25,377 nt of DNA. It comes from Lachnospiraceae bacterium UBA7060 (GTDB lineage: Bacteria > Bacillota > Clostridia > Lachnospirales > Lachnospiraceae). Positions 1-7,266 of the stretch are shown here, in pieces; within the stretch, counting starts at the first letter, position 1; each line of letters begins with the position of its first letter. The notes beneath the pieces are model-generated. The model saw only the letters and a program-made list of their open reading frames with translations. It had not been told where the DNA came from and searched no databases. Where the stretch lies: NCBI GenBank assembly GCA_002493835.1, contig DLAA01000057.1, positions 1-25,377 of the forward strand, written 5' to 3'. Made by a program: the position numbers and the translations under genes.

Positions 1-387
1 CAGTACCTCCACATCCGCAAGTTCCAGACAATACTTGATCTCATCTGCTGAATAACGAAAATTCAAAGGCACGGCTACGCCGCCAGCCTTCAAAATACCA
101 AAATAAATTGGCAGCCATTCCAGACAATTCATCATCAAAATGCCGACTTTTGTCTCCCGCTCCATCCCACGGCTTAAAAGCAAATTCGCAAAACGGTTGG
201 CTCGTCTGTCAAAATCCGCCCAGCTTAATTCTCTGCGGTAAGGAGCCCCGTTTCCCGCACTCTCAATCAAACTCGCCTCACGCCAGGTCACCGCACTGTC
301 CCGTTCCTGGGAGGGATTCAGCTCCACAAGAGCTGTTTCCGAACCGTACAGGCGGGCGTTTCGCTCCAAAAAATCAGTGATTACCAT
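1..387 (-). CDS. Acyl-CoA synthetase / AMP-dependent ligase, N-terminal part (runs off window)
   Basis: The first 129 codons are inside the window; the gene continues beyond position 1. The translation starts MVITDFLERNARLYGSETAL and continues with the typical N-terminal half-domain of ANL-superfamily adenylating enzymes: a WADFDRRANRFANLL helix, KVGILMMNCLEWLPIYFGI, and LKAGGVAVPLNFRYSADEI, which is the conserved stretch of fatty/aromatic acyl-CoA ligases. These enzymes activate carboxylic acids to acyl-AMP and then acyl-CoA in the cytoplasm. The ATP-binding P-loop and catalytic Lys would lie outside the window, so the substrate cannot be told. The ATG at 387 follows an AAGGAGG site by about nine bases. 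It lies 59 bases downstream of the thioesterase gene on the same strand and is probably co-transcribed, pairing acyl-CoA formation with hydrolysis. Confidence 0.85.
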   Translation of the reverse strand, partial: MVITDFLERNARLYGSETALVELNPSQERDSAVTWREASLIESAGNGAPYRRELSWADFDRRANRFANLLLSRGMERETKVGILMMNCLEWLPIYFGILKAGGVAVPLNFRYSADEIKYCLELADVEVL

Positions 388-446
388 TCCTTGGTTCCTC
401 CTTCTCGTATCTTCCTCATATAAATAACAGTCGCTATTAGTATAAG

Positions 447-845
447 TTATCCTACAACATAAGCATTTATTGTGGCATGGGCTACATAAGTACCCATCTC
501 GTCCTTGATATCCACGACATACAGCCCTGTGGTACGTCCAGCTCTTAAGCAATCCGCCTCCGCAATAAGGCGCTTTCCCTTCGCCGGTGCAAGAAAAGTA
601 ATGGAAGCATTCTGACTGACCGTAACCCTCTCCGCGTGGCCATTCGCTGCAACCGCGCAGGCAAAATCAGCCAACGTAAAAATGGCGCCCCCCATGGGAA
701 CGTTGTTTGCATTCATATGATGCGCCTCCAGCGTCAAAGAACAGACTGCCTTCCCCGGTTTGGCAGAGTCAATCACAATTCCAACAGCGTCTGTCGCAAA
801 ACAATCTTTTGCAAAACGCTTGCGTATCTCCTCTAAAGATGGCAT
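447..845 (-). CDS. PaaI-family hotdog-fold acyl-CoA thioesterase
   Basis: A 132-residue protein, the usual size of single-domain hotdog thioesterases. The segment NNVPMGGAIFTLADFACAVA (about residues 47-66) corresponds to the family's HGGxxxxLxD active-site helix, and SQNASITFLAPAKGKRLIAE to the central beta strands of PaaI-type enzymes. The family hydrolyses acyl-CoA (often phenylacetyl-CoA or other aromatic/medium-chain thioesters) in the cytoplasm. The usual His before the double Gly is Met here (PMGG), a variant that may alter chemistry. The ATG at 845 has an AGGAGG site about nine bases upstream. It is the first gene of a two-gene unit with the acyl-CoA synthetase downstream and has its own promoter at 944-972. 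Family assignment is firm; substrate unknown. Confidence 0.82.
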   Translation of the reverse strand: MPSLEEIRKRFAKDCFATDAVGIVIDSAKPGKAVCSLTLEAHHMNANNVPMGGAIFTLADFACAVAANGHAERVTVSQNASITFLAPAKGKRLIAEADCLRAGRTTGLYVVDIKDEMGTYVAHATINAYVVG

Positions 846-943
846 TATAAACTCCCCTCCTAAATTTTCATAATAGAGACGGCCATTGGCTAAGCATGCA
901 CATCTGCTGTCCCATCTCCTATATCAATAAAACTGCTTCCACC

Positions 944-972
944 ACTTTAGCACTTTTACTCGTTAAAGTCAA
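944..972 (-). promoter_or_regulatory. Sigma-A type promoter for the thioesterase/acyl-CoA synthetase unit
   Basis: On the minus strand a TTGACT -35 box (967-972) and TAAAGT -10 box (944-949) are separated by exactly 17 bases. The predicted transcript start is near 937, giving a leader of about 90 bases. The perfect inverted pair ACTTTA (944-949) and TAAAGT (964-969), 14 bases apart, overlaps both boxes and could be an operator. Confidence 0.65.
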
Positions 973-977
973 CTGTC

Positions 978-1019
978 AAAAAAAACGCATAAGCAGACTT
1001 GTATTACTCTGCTTATGCG
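978..1019 (-). terminator. Intrinsic terminator of the moxR-VWA operon
   Basis: A perfect 12-bp stem (986-997 with 1008-1019, arm CGCATAAGCAGA) with a 10-base loop is followed on the minus strand by eight T residues (985-978). It starts six bases after the VWA gene's stop codon. The next promoter begins immediately after the T tract. Confidence 0.93.
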
Positions 1020-1025
1020 CACAAG

Positions 1026-2222
1026 TCACCGATTTACCATCAATTTCATCATCGCCTGATTCAGTCCGTCCACCGTCAGTTTGTACATCGGGAAAAGCGA
1101 TTTGACCGCAGTCTCAGCCTCCCGCCAGGGCGCATGTCCCGGCGCCATCTTAGGATTGAGCCATACGATCTTTTTATAATGCCGCTTCATGAGGAGCAGC
1201 CAGTCCATCCCGGAAAGACCGCCATTTGGTCCTCTGTAGTTGCCGGTGGTGGAATACAGTTCCTCAGGCGCCATGGCTGCATCTCCCACAATAATCACCT
1301 TGTAATCACTGTCCAGATTTCGGAACATCCACTCCGTCTCAATCCACTCACCGTTCTCACACTCCGGCGTCTTGTAGAGGTGCGAGTAAATACAATTATG
1401 GAAAAAATAAGTCTTTACGTCCTTGTAATGATTGGACTTATGCACCGACTGAAACAGCTCACTGAGCAGTGTGGTATAGGGAATCATAGTGCCGCCTGAA
1501 TCCATCAGAAGCAAAAGCTTCACTGCATTTTTCCTGGGCTTTTCCATCACGATCTGCAGACATCCGCCATTATTACAAGTGGCGTCCACCGTACCATTGA
1601 TATCAAGCTCCGTCTCCGGGATATCCAGCTTAGAAGAAAACTGCCTAAGCTTCCTTAATGCCATCTGAAACTGCCTGTTATCTAACACCTTGTCATTTCT
1701 AAAATCCCGATACTTTCTGGCACCCACCACCTGGAAGGCAGACTGGTAGCCGGTGGTGCCTCCCACCCGGATGCCTCCCATATTACCTCCCATATTGCCA
1801 AAAGAGGTTTTCCCCATAGTTCCAATCCAGTAGCTGCCGCCGTTGTGTTCCTCATTCTGATCCCGAAGCCTGTCCTTAAACTTGTTTTCAATATCGTCCT
1901 TATCCAGAGTGATCACTTCCTGATTCATCTCGTGGCGCATCTCTTCAAAGACATCCTGCATCTCTGGTTTATCCAGCCAGCGAAGCAAATTTTTGCCCAC
2001 CTCATTTTCAGACATAACACCTTTAAACACCTCATCAAAAGCCATATCGAACTTGTCAAACTCCGTCTCCGACTTGACTAAAATCATGCGCGCCAGATAA
2101 TAAAACTCTGTCAAACTGCTGTGACACAGCCCCTGCTGCAGGGCATTCTGCAAAGTCAGCCATTCACTTAAGGATATCTCAAGTCCTTTCGCCTTTAAGG
2201 TATAGAAAAATTTACTGAACAT
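1026..2222 (-). CDS. VWA-domain protein, CoxE-like partner of MoxR ATPase
   Basis: A 398-residue cytoplasmic protein without signal peptide. Residues 1-120 are helical, 128-160 form a Gly-rich segment (GNMGGNMGGIRVGG), and the von Willebrand A-like domain begins near residue 233 with KLLLLMDSGGTMIPYT. The metal-binding MIDAS motif DxSxS is replaced by DSGGT at 241-245, a style typical of the CoxE-like VWA family (COG3825-like). Such proteins act with MoxR AAA+ ATPases as chaperone-type modules that insert cofactors or remodel target complexes; the client is unknown here. The gene follows the MoxR gene by 29 bases and ends at a strong terminator, so the two form an operon. The ATG at 2222 has an AGAGGGAT site. 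Confidence 0.85.
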   Translation of the reverse strand: MFSKFFYTLKAKGLEISLSEWLTLQNALQQGLCHSSLTEFYYLARMILVKSETEFDKFDMAFDEVFKGVMSENEVGKNLLRWLDKPEMQDVFEEMRHEMNQEVITLDKDDIENKFKDRLRDQNEEHNGGSYWIGTMGKTSFGNMGGNMGGIRVGGTTGYQSAFQVVGARKYRDFRNDKVLDNRQFQMALRKLRQFSSKLDIPETELDINGTVDATCNNGGCLQIVMEKPRKNAVKLLLLMDSGGTMIPYTTLLSELFQSVHKSNHYKDVKTYFFHNCIYSHLYKTPECENGEWIETEWMFRNLDSDYKVIIVGDAAMAPEELYSTTGNYRGPNGGLSGMDWLLLMKRHYKKIVWLNPKMAPGHAPWREAETAVKSLFPMYKLTVDGLNQAMMKLMVNR

Positions 2223-2251
2223 ATGATCCCTCTTCTTTTATACATTCGATG

Positions 2252-3070
2252 TCAAAAAACAGTTTTATTTTTTACTGTTTCCAGATCCTCATCCTTTTTG
2301 ACCACTACCCCGATAAAGGGAAGTTCCTGCCTTAGCCTGTCCGTGGGAATTCCGCCGATCTGCAGTGCATTGATCCAGTCAATCAGCTCTGAAGTGCTGG
2401 GCTTTTTGCGGATATCCTTCATAGAGCGTATCCAATAGAACACCTCCATAGCGTCTTTCAAGAGCTTGTCCTCCACATCAGGATAGTGAGTCCTCACAAT
2501 CTCCTCCATAAGCGCCTGATCTGGAAAATCTATATAATGAAAAATGCATCTGCGCAGGAACGCATCCGGCAGTTCTTTCTCCGCATTAGAAGTAATGATT
2601 ACAATTGGCCTGTGCTTCGCCTTCACAGTACGCTTCGTCTCATGAATATAGAACTCCATCTGGTCAAGCTCCCAGAGCAGATCATTGGGAAATTCCAGAT
2701 CTGCCTTGTCAATCTCGTCGATCAGAAGAATCACCTGCTCCTTAGACTCAAACGCTTCCCCCAGCTTGCCAAGCTTGATATAATGGGCGATATCGTCCAC
2801 GCCTTCTTCTCCAAACTGCCCATCATAAAGCCTCTGGATCGTGTCATACATATAAAGCCCGTCCTGCGCCTTCGTGGTGGACTTGATGTTCCAGATAATC
2901 AGCTTTTTCCCAAGAGAATTTGCTACTGCCTGCGCCAGCATTGTCTTTCCGGTACCAGGTTCCCCCTTAATCAAAAGAGGCTTCTGTAAAGCGATTGCCA
3001 CATTCACACTAGCCAAAAGCTGCTCCGATGCCACATAATCTGCTGTACTCTCAAATTTTGTATTTGCCAT
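2252..3070 (-). CDS. MoxR-family AAA+ ATPase
   Basis: A 272-residue AAA+ ATPase. Walker A is GEPGTGKT (residues 36-43), Walker B ILLIDEID (114-121), sensor 1 VIITSNAEKELP, followed by the arginine pair in FLRRC that serves as arginine finger region. The C-terminal lid helical domain fills the rest. MoxR ATPases use ATP to remodel or activate partner complexes together with VWA proteins, which fits the VWA gene 29 bases downstream. An in-frame upstream ATG at 3154 would add 28 residues, but the ATG at 3070 has an AAAGGA site at proper spacing and starts the conserved region, so it is preferred. It has its own promoter at 3164-3192. Substrate complex is not evident from the neighbours. Confidence 0.92.
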   Translation of the reverse strand: MANTKFESTADYVASEQLLASVNVAIALQKPLLIKGEPGTGKTMLAQAVANSLGKKLIIWNIKSTTKAQDGLYMYDTIQRLYDGQFGEEGVDDIAHYIKLGKLGEAFESKEQVILLIDEIDKADLEFPNDLLWELDQMEFYIHETKRTVKAKHRPIVIITSNAEKELPDAFLRRCIFHYIDFPDQALMEEIVRTHYPDVEDKLLKDAMEVFYWIRSMKDIRKKPSTSELIDWINALQIGGIPTDRLRQELPFIGVVVKKDEDLETVKNKTVF

Positions 3071-3144
3071 ACCCGTTTCCTTTCTCAAAAACCAACCATC
3101 CCTTCCCGGCGTAATACCTTGTCGACTCCCGGAGATTTCGGTTA

Positions 3145-3173
3145 TTGCACGCATTATAAATTTATGTTACGAT
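3145..3173 (+). promoter_or_regulatory. Possible extended -10 promoter for metF
   Basis: TTGCAC (3145-3150), a 17-base spacer and TACGAT (3168-3173) preceded by TGT (extended -10). The -35 match is weak. It faces the moxR promoter and overlaps its -10 box. The remaining leader to metF is only about 75 bases and holds no recognisable SAM or T-box riboswitch. Confidence 0.42.
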
Positions 3174-3192
3174 ATTTCAGATATAAAAGCAA
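3164..3192 (-). promoter_or_regulatory. Sigma-A type promoter for moxR-VWA
   Basis: On the minus strand TTGCTT (3187-3192) and TAACAT (3164-3169) are separated by exactly 17 bases, upstream of the moxR start at 3070. Predicted leader about 87 bases. Confidence 0.6.
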
Positions 3193-3256
3193 GCGATTCT
3201 TACGGCAATATCCCGCTGAAGAATGAAATCGCCGCCATACAGAAAGGATGAACAAT

Positions 3257-4102
3257 ATGACTACTGAGAACAAAAAGACAAGTCTCTCTTTTGAAGTGTT
3301 TCCCCCAAAGAAGGATGAGGAATTTGAAAATATATTTCCCTTCCTGAAAGAGTTGGCAAAATTAAATCCGGACTTTATAAGCTGTACTTACGGCGCAGGC
3401 GGCTCCCGAGCCGGAAAGACCATTGAAATCGCTTCCTTTATCCAAAAAGAGCTGGGAATCAACGCCATCGCCCATATCACCTGTGTGGGCTTTACCAAAA
3501 CGGACCTTGAAAAAAACTGTGAGGCTCTGAAAGCTGCAGGCGTAGGCCACGTACTTGCCCTCAGAGGAGACAGGCCCCAGCATATGACGGATGAACAATT
3601 TAACAGCCGGGAATTTTTTTATGCCACAGACCTGGTACGGCATCTGAAAGAACATACCACTCTGCAGATCTCCGGTGCCTGTTATCCGGAAAAGCATTTC
3701 GAGGCACCCAGCCTTGAAACCGACCTAAAACATTTAAAAGAAAAAGTAGACGCCGGCGTCACCTCATTGGTAACTCAAATGTTTTTCGATAACGACTGTT
3801 TTTACCGTTTCATGGAGAAAGTCCGGGATATCGGTATTACCGTTCCCGTTCATGCGGGAATTATGCCTATCACAACCGCCAAACAGATTGGTACTACTGT
3901 CTCCCTCTCCGGCTCCTCCGTACCTAAGGAACTGGCGGACTTAATTGCGAACTACGGCGAAAATAGAGAAGATATGCGTAAGGCCGGCATCGATTATGCG
4001 GTGCAGCAGATCCGCGGCCTAAAAGAGCATGGTGTAGACGGTATCCATATCTATTCTATGAACAGACTGAAAACGACAACTGAAATTTGTGAATTGATTT
4101 AA
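3257..4102 (+). CDS. metF: 5,10-methylenetetrahydrofolate reductase
   Basis: A 281-residue TIM-barrel flavoprotein of the MetF family, near the bacterial length. Recognisable blocks are SLSFEVFPPKKDEEFE at the N terminus, DFISCTYGAGGS, IAHITCVGFTK, VLALRGDRP (FAD/folate-binding loop), and the C-terminal GVDGIHIYSMNRLKTT. It reduces 5,10-methylene-THF to 5-methyl-THF, which supplies methyl groups for methionine synthesis or the Wood-Ljungdahl methyl branch. An ATG at 3248 overlaps the AAAGG ribosome binding site; the in-frame ATG at 3257 sits nine bases after that site and is preferred. The symporter gene begins 36 bases after its stop codon, so the two are probably co-transcribed. No riboswitch is seen upstream. 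Confidence 0.95.
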   Translation: MTTENKKTSLSFEVFPPKKDEEFENIFPFLKELAKLNPDFISCTYGAGGSRAGKTIEIASFIQKELGINAIAHITCVGFTKTDLEKNCEALKAAGVGHVLALRGDRPQHMTDEQFNSREFFYATDLVRHLKEHTTLQISGACYPEKHFEAPSLETDLKHLKEKVDAGVTSLVTQMFFDNDCFYRFMEKVRDIGITVPVHAGIMPITTAKQIGTTVSLSGSSVPKELADLIANYGENREDMRKAGIDYAVQQIRGLKEHGVDGIHIYSMNRLKTTTEICELI

Positions 4103-4138
4103 AGACCAAAGAAAAGAAACCCAGGAGGAATCGGGAAA

Positions 4139-5497
4139 GTGGAAAGAGAGAAATTCGGCTCACGGATGGGCTTTATTCTGTTATCGGCGGGATGTGCCAT
4201 CGGCATCGGCAATGTATGGCGTTTCCCATATATTGCCGGTATGTACGGCGGCGGCATGTTTGTACTGTTCTATTTATTCTTTTTGATCGCCATGGGAGTT
4301 CCTGTGATGACCATGGAATTTGCAGTGGGACGGGCCAGCCGAAAAAGCATCATCAAGAGCTTTAAAGAATTGGAAAAACCTGGACAGAAATGGCACCTGC
4401 ACGGCTATTTGGGCATGGCAGGCAATTATCTTTTAATGATGTTTTACACCACAGTAGCAGGCTGGATGCTGTATTACTTCTACCAGATGCTGACCGGAAA
4501 GTTTACCGGAAAAGACCAAGAACAAGTGGCCGGCATGTTTCAGGAAATGCTGGAAAGCCCGCTGGTACTGACAGTGGTTATGGTTCTTATCGTAGCCTCC
4601 GGCATCCTGATCTGTTCTTTCGGCCTGCAGAGAGGGGTTGAGAGGATTACCAAGATTATGATGACGCTGCTTCTCCTCATTATTATGGTACTGGCAGTGC
4701 GCAGTATGACATTGCCAGGCGGCACGGAGGGACTGAAATTCTATCTTCTCCCCGATGTGCAGAGAATGCGGGACGTCGGCATCCCGGAAACAATAACAGC
4801 CGCTATGAATCAAGCATTCTTTACGCTGAGTCTGGGAATAGGCGCCATGGCCATATTTGGAAGCTATATCGACAAAAACCGCACTTTGCTGGGAGAATCC
4901 ATCAATATTGCGATTCTGGATACCTTTGTGGCATTTGTATCCGGCCTGATCATTTTCCCAACCTGCTTTTCTTTTAACATCAGCCCGGATATGGGGCCCA
5001 GCTTGATTTTTATCACCCTGCCTAATATTTTTAATCACATGGCAGGTGGACGAATATGGGGAACACTGTTCTTTGTATTTATGACATTTGCAGCATTCTC
5101 CACGATACTGGCCGTGTTTGAGAATATCATCTCCTGCGGCATGGACTTGTTTCACTGGAGCAGACAGAAATCCTGCCTGATCAACTTGATTGCACTCACT
5201 CTGCTCTCCCTGCCCTGCGTATTCGGCTACAATATCTGGTCAGCGGTCCAGCCGCTTGGAGAAGGAAGCACAATTCTAGACTTGGAAGATTTTATGGTCA
5301 GCAATGTAATCCTTCCCATCGGCTCACTTATCTATCTTCTATTCTGTGTGTCCAGATGGGGCTGGGGATTTGAAAAATATCTGAAAGAAGCCAATACCGG
5401 CGAGGGCGTAAAAATACCGAAAGGACTCCGCATTTATATGACGTACATCCTTCCGGTACTGTTGCTCTTCTTAATCATACAGGGATGGATCGGCTGA
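4139..5497 (+). CDS. Sodium-dependent amino acid symporter, NSS (SLC6/LeuT) family
   Basis: A 452-residue polytopic membrane protein with about 11-12 hydrophobic segments, the size of bacterial NSS proteins such as the 11-helix MhsT/Tyt1 type. TM1 carries the family signature GIGNVWRFPYIAG, the unwound helix that holds sodium and substrate, followed by TM2 with GVPVMTMEFAVGRAS. Intracellular segment FGLQRGVERITKIMM is also family-typical. It should import an amino acid with sodium across the cytoplasmic membrane; the substrate cannot be read from sequence. The start is GTG at 4139, ten bases after an AGGAGG site. It lies 36 bases downstream of metF. Its stop codon lies inside a hairpin (5477-5510) that it shares with the converging chemoreceptor gene. 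Confidence 0.92.
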   Translation: MEREKFGSRMGFILLSAGCAIGIGNVWRFPYIAGMYGGGMFVLFYLFFLIAMGVPVMTMEFAVGRASRKSIIKSFKELEKPGQKWHLHGYLGMAGNYLLMMFYTTVAGWMLYYFYQMLTGKFTGKDQEQVAGMFQEMLESPLVLTVVMVLIVASGILICSFGLQRGVERITKIMMTLLLLIIMVLAVRSMTLPGGTEGLKFYLLPDVQRMRDVGIPETITAAMNQAFFTLSLGIGAMAIFGSYIDKNRTLLGESINIAILDTFVAFVSGLIIFPTCFSFNISPDMGPSLIFITLPNIFNHMAGGRIWGTLFFVFMTFAAFSTILAVFENIISCGMDLFHWSRQKSCLINLIALTLLSLPCVFGYNIWSAVQPLGEGSTILDLEDFMVSNVILPIGSLIYLLFCVSRWGWGFEKYLKEANTGEGVKIPKGLRIYMTYILPVLLLFLIIQGWIG

Positions 5498-5510
5498 TCC
5501 ACCCCTGTAT
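5477..5510. terminator. Hairpin at the convergent ends of the symporter and chemoreceptor genes
   Basis: ATACAGGG (5477-5484) pairs with CCCTGTAT (5503-5510), and TGGATC pairs with GATCCA inside, with one A/C mismatch and a GGCT loop. It contains the symporter stop codon (5495-5497). Neither side has a T tract, so efficient intrinsic termination is not certain. Confidence 0.5.
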
Positions 5511-5537
5511 ACATAGGGAACCGTGACAGTGTCAATC

Positions 5538-7250
5538 TTAAGACCCCATCTGAAAATTTCGAATATTCTGATCCAGCACATCCGCCGTCTCTTTCAGATT
5601 CAATGCCGATTGCTCCACCTGTCTGAAATGTTCCGACACATCTGCGATGACTTCTCCCGTTTCTTTCGTATTTGTCACATTGCTCTCCGCAATATCAGAC
5701 AACCCGGCAATCATGCCCATTATATTCTTTCTCGCATTCTCCAGTTCCTGTGTCCTGCTTTCAATACTCCTTATATTCTGAATGGAAATATGTATCTCCT
5801 CTATCACCCCGCGAACTGATTTCTCCGTACTCACAATATACTCATTCTGCCTGCCGATCACTTTCTGCATGTGCTGCATGGCATCTACCACATGCTCCGC
5901 ATTGACGAGCAGTGTATTTACAATCTTATCAATACTGCTGCTAGTGTCGTTTGACTGCTCTGCCAGCTTCTGGATGGCATCCGCCACAACAGCGAACCCT
6001 CTTCCCGCCTCGCCTGCCCTGGCCGCCTCGATATTTGCATTCAGTGAAAGAAGCGTCGTCTGCCCGGCAATATCGGAAATCAGCCCGGCCGCCTCGCGAA
6101 TCGTTTTTGCAGACTCATTTGTCTGACTCGTCAGATCCGCAATCATATCAACTACGCCTTTCACCTCTTCACTGATATCCTTCAATCCCTCAATAGTATC
6201 ACCTGTTCCGTCACTGGATGCCAGCATAGTGTCTGCGCTCTTGTTTAACGCGTCAACCTGGCTTCCTGTCTCTATGATCAGCTCTCCCATACGAGCAATT
6301 GTATCCGACGCGTTTCTCGTGTCCTCCGCCTGAGAAACTGCCCCCGATGTAATCGTATCCACCGACTTCATCACATCACTCATATTGGCAAAAGTCTGTT
6401 TGGAAGTCTGTTCCAGCATATGAGAAGCAGAAAGCAGCCGCTCGGTGCTTTCGCTGATCCCGCCGATGATACTGCGCAGGTCGGACTGCAGCTTATCGAT
6501 TGTCCGTGTCAACTCTCCCACCTCATCCTTACGTCTCAAATGTTTTCGATTCAGATGCACATTCAGATTCCCTGTAGCCAGCTCCTCCACACAGGCAACT
6601 TCCTCGTTCAACGCCTTTGAGATGGAGTTTGACACCAAACCTGTAACTAACATGCCCGCCAGAGCAATCAGCACAACGATCACAACCATATAGAATACAA
6701 TGCGCATTACACTGTTCACCGTCTCATCCCGTTTTACCCCCGCAAAGACCATGCCGACCGGCGCTTCTACATCCCCATCCTGAAACACAGGGACATAATA
6801 TCCGAAGTACATTTCACCGTCAACAGACACCTGTCTGCTGAAATACTCCTGCCCTTTCTCAAGCACTTCCTCCACAATCTTCGCTCCCGCAGGGCTGCCA
6901 AGAATTCGCTCTCCGTCCGCGTTCACAAGAGAGGTCATAATTCTCTTGTCACCGTAGAAAAAGGTAACCTCCATGCCAGACTTTTCCTTAATAGTATCCA
7001 AAAGTTTCTCCGAGCGGGAAATATTGTATCCGCCCTTCCAGACATCTCCATTGTCCGCCACCAAATAAAAACCGGAATTCTGATCATAAGCCGCCAGCGT
7101 AGCTGCTGCTGTACCCCGCAGGGAGCTTTCCACCTGACGGATAATAGAGCTGCGAAGCGATGTAACCGCCATAAATATAATGATCATACCGAGAATGCCG
7201 ATGGGCAGAAAAGCGCACAAAAGCAGTTTCTTGCGTATCGTCAGTTTCAT
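5538..7250 (-). CDS. Methyl-accepting chemotaxis protein with single Cache-type sensor domain
   Basis: A 570-residue chemoreceptor. TM1 is at about residues 8-30, an extracellular Cache-like sensor at 31-182 (EMYFGYYVPVFQDGD and PVGMVFAGVKRDE are typical), TM2 at 183-206, a HAMP domain to about 260, and the cytoplasmic signalling coiled coil after that. The kinase-contacting tip is at 398-425, with NIEAARAGEAGRGFAVVADA almost identical to the universal consensus. Methylation helices flank it. It should signal to CheA/CheW. The ATG at 7250 follows a strong AAGGAGG site, and the gene begins 16 bases after the BMP lipoprotein gene, suggesting that the lipoprotein delivers ligand to this receptor or shares its control. 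Confidence 0.95.
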   Translation of the reverse strand: MKLTIRKKLLLCAFLPIGILGMIIIFMAVTSLRSSIIRQVESSLRGTAAATLAAYDQNSGFYLVADNGDVWKGGYNISRSEKLLDTIKEKSGMEVTFFYGDKRIMTSLVNADGERILGSPAGAKIVEEVLEKGQEYFSRQVSVDGEMYFGYYVPVFQDGDVEAPVGMVFAGVKRDETVNSVMRIVFYMVVIVVLIALAGMLVTGLVSNSISKALNEEVACVEELATGNLNVHLNRKHLRRKDEVGELTRTIDKLQSDLRSIIGGISESTERLLSASHMLEQTSKQTFANMSDVMKSVDTITSGAVSQAEDTRNASDTIARMGELIIETGSQVDALNKSADTMLASSDGTGDTIEGLKDISEEVKGVVDMIADLTSQTNESAKTIREAAGLISDIAGQTTLLSLNANIEAARAGEAGRGFAVVADAIQKLAEQSNDTSSSIDKIVNTLLVNAEHVVDAMQHMQKVIGRQNEYIVSTEKSVRGVIEEIHISIQNIRSIESRTQELENARKNIMGMIAGLSDIAESNVTNTKETGEVIADVSEHFRQVEQSALNLKETADVLDQNIRNFQMGS

Positions 7251-7266
7251 TGTCTCTCCTCCTTAG

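Noticed and set aside
3155..3247. SAM or T-box riboswitch before metF
   Set aside because: The leader is too short and has none of the conserved elements.
4433..5155. A 240-codon open frame on the minus strand inside the symporter gene
   Set aside because: It is antisense to a well-supported NSS transporter, is His/Cys/Gln-rich without a fold-like pattern, and lacks a ribosome binding site.
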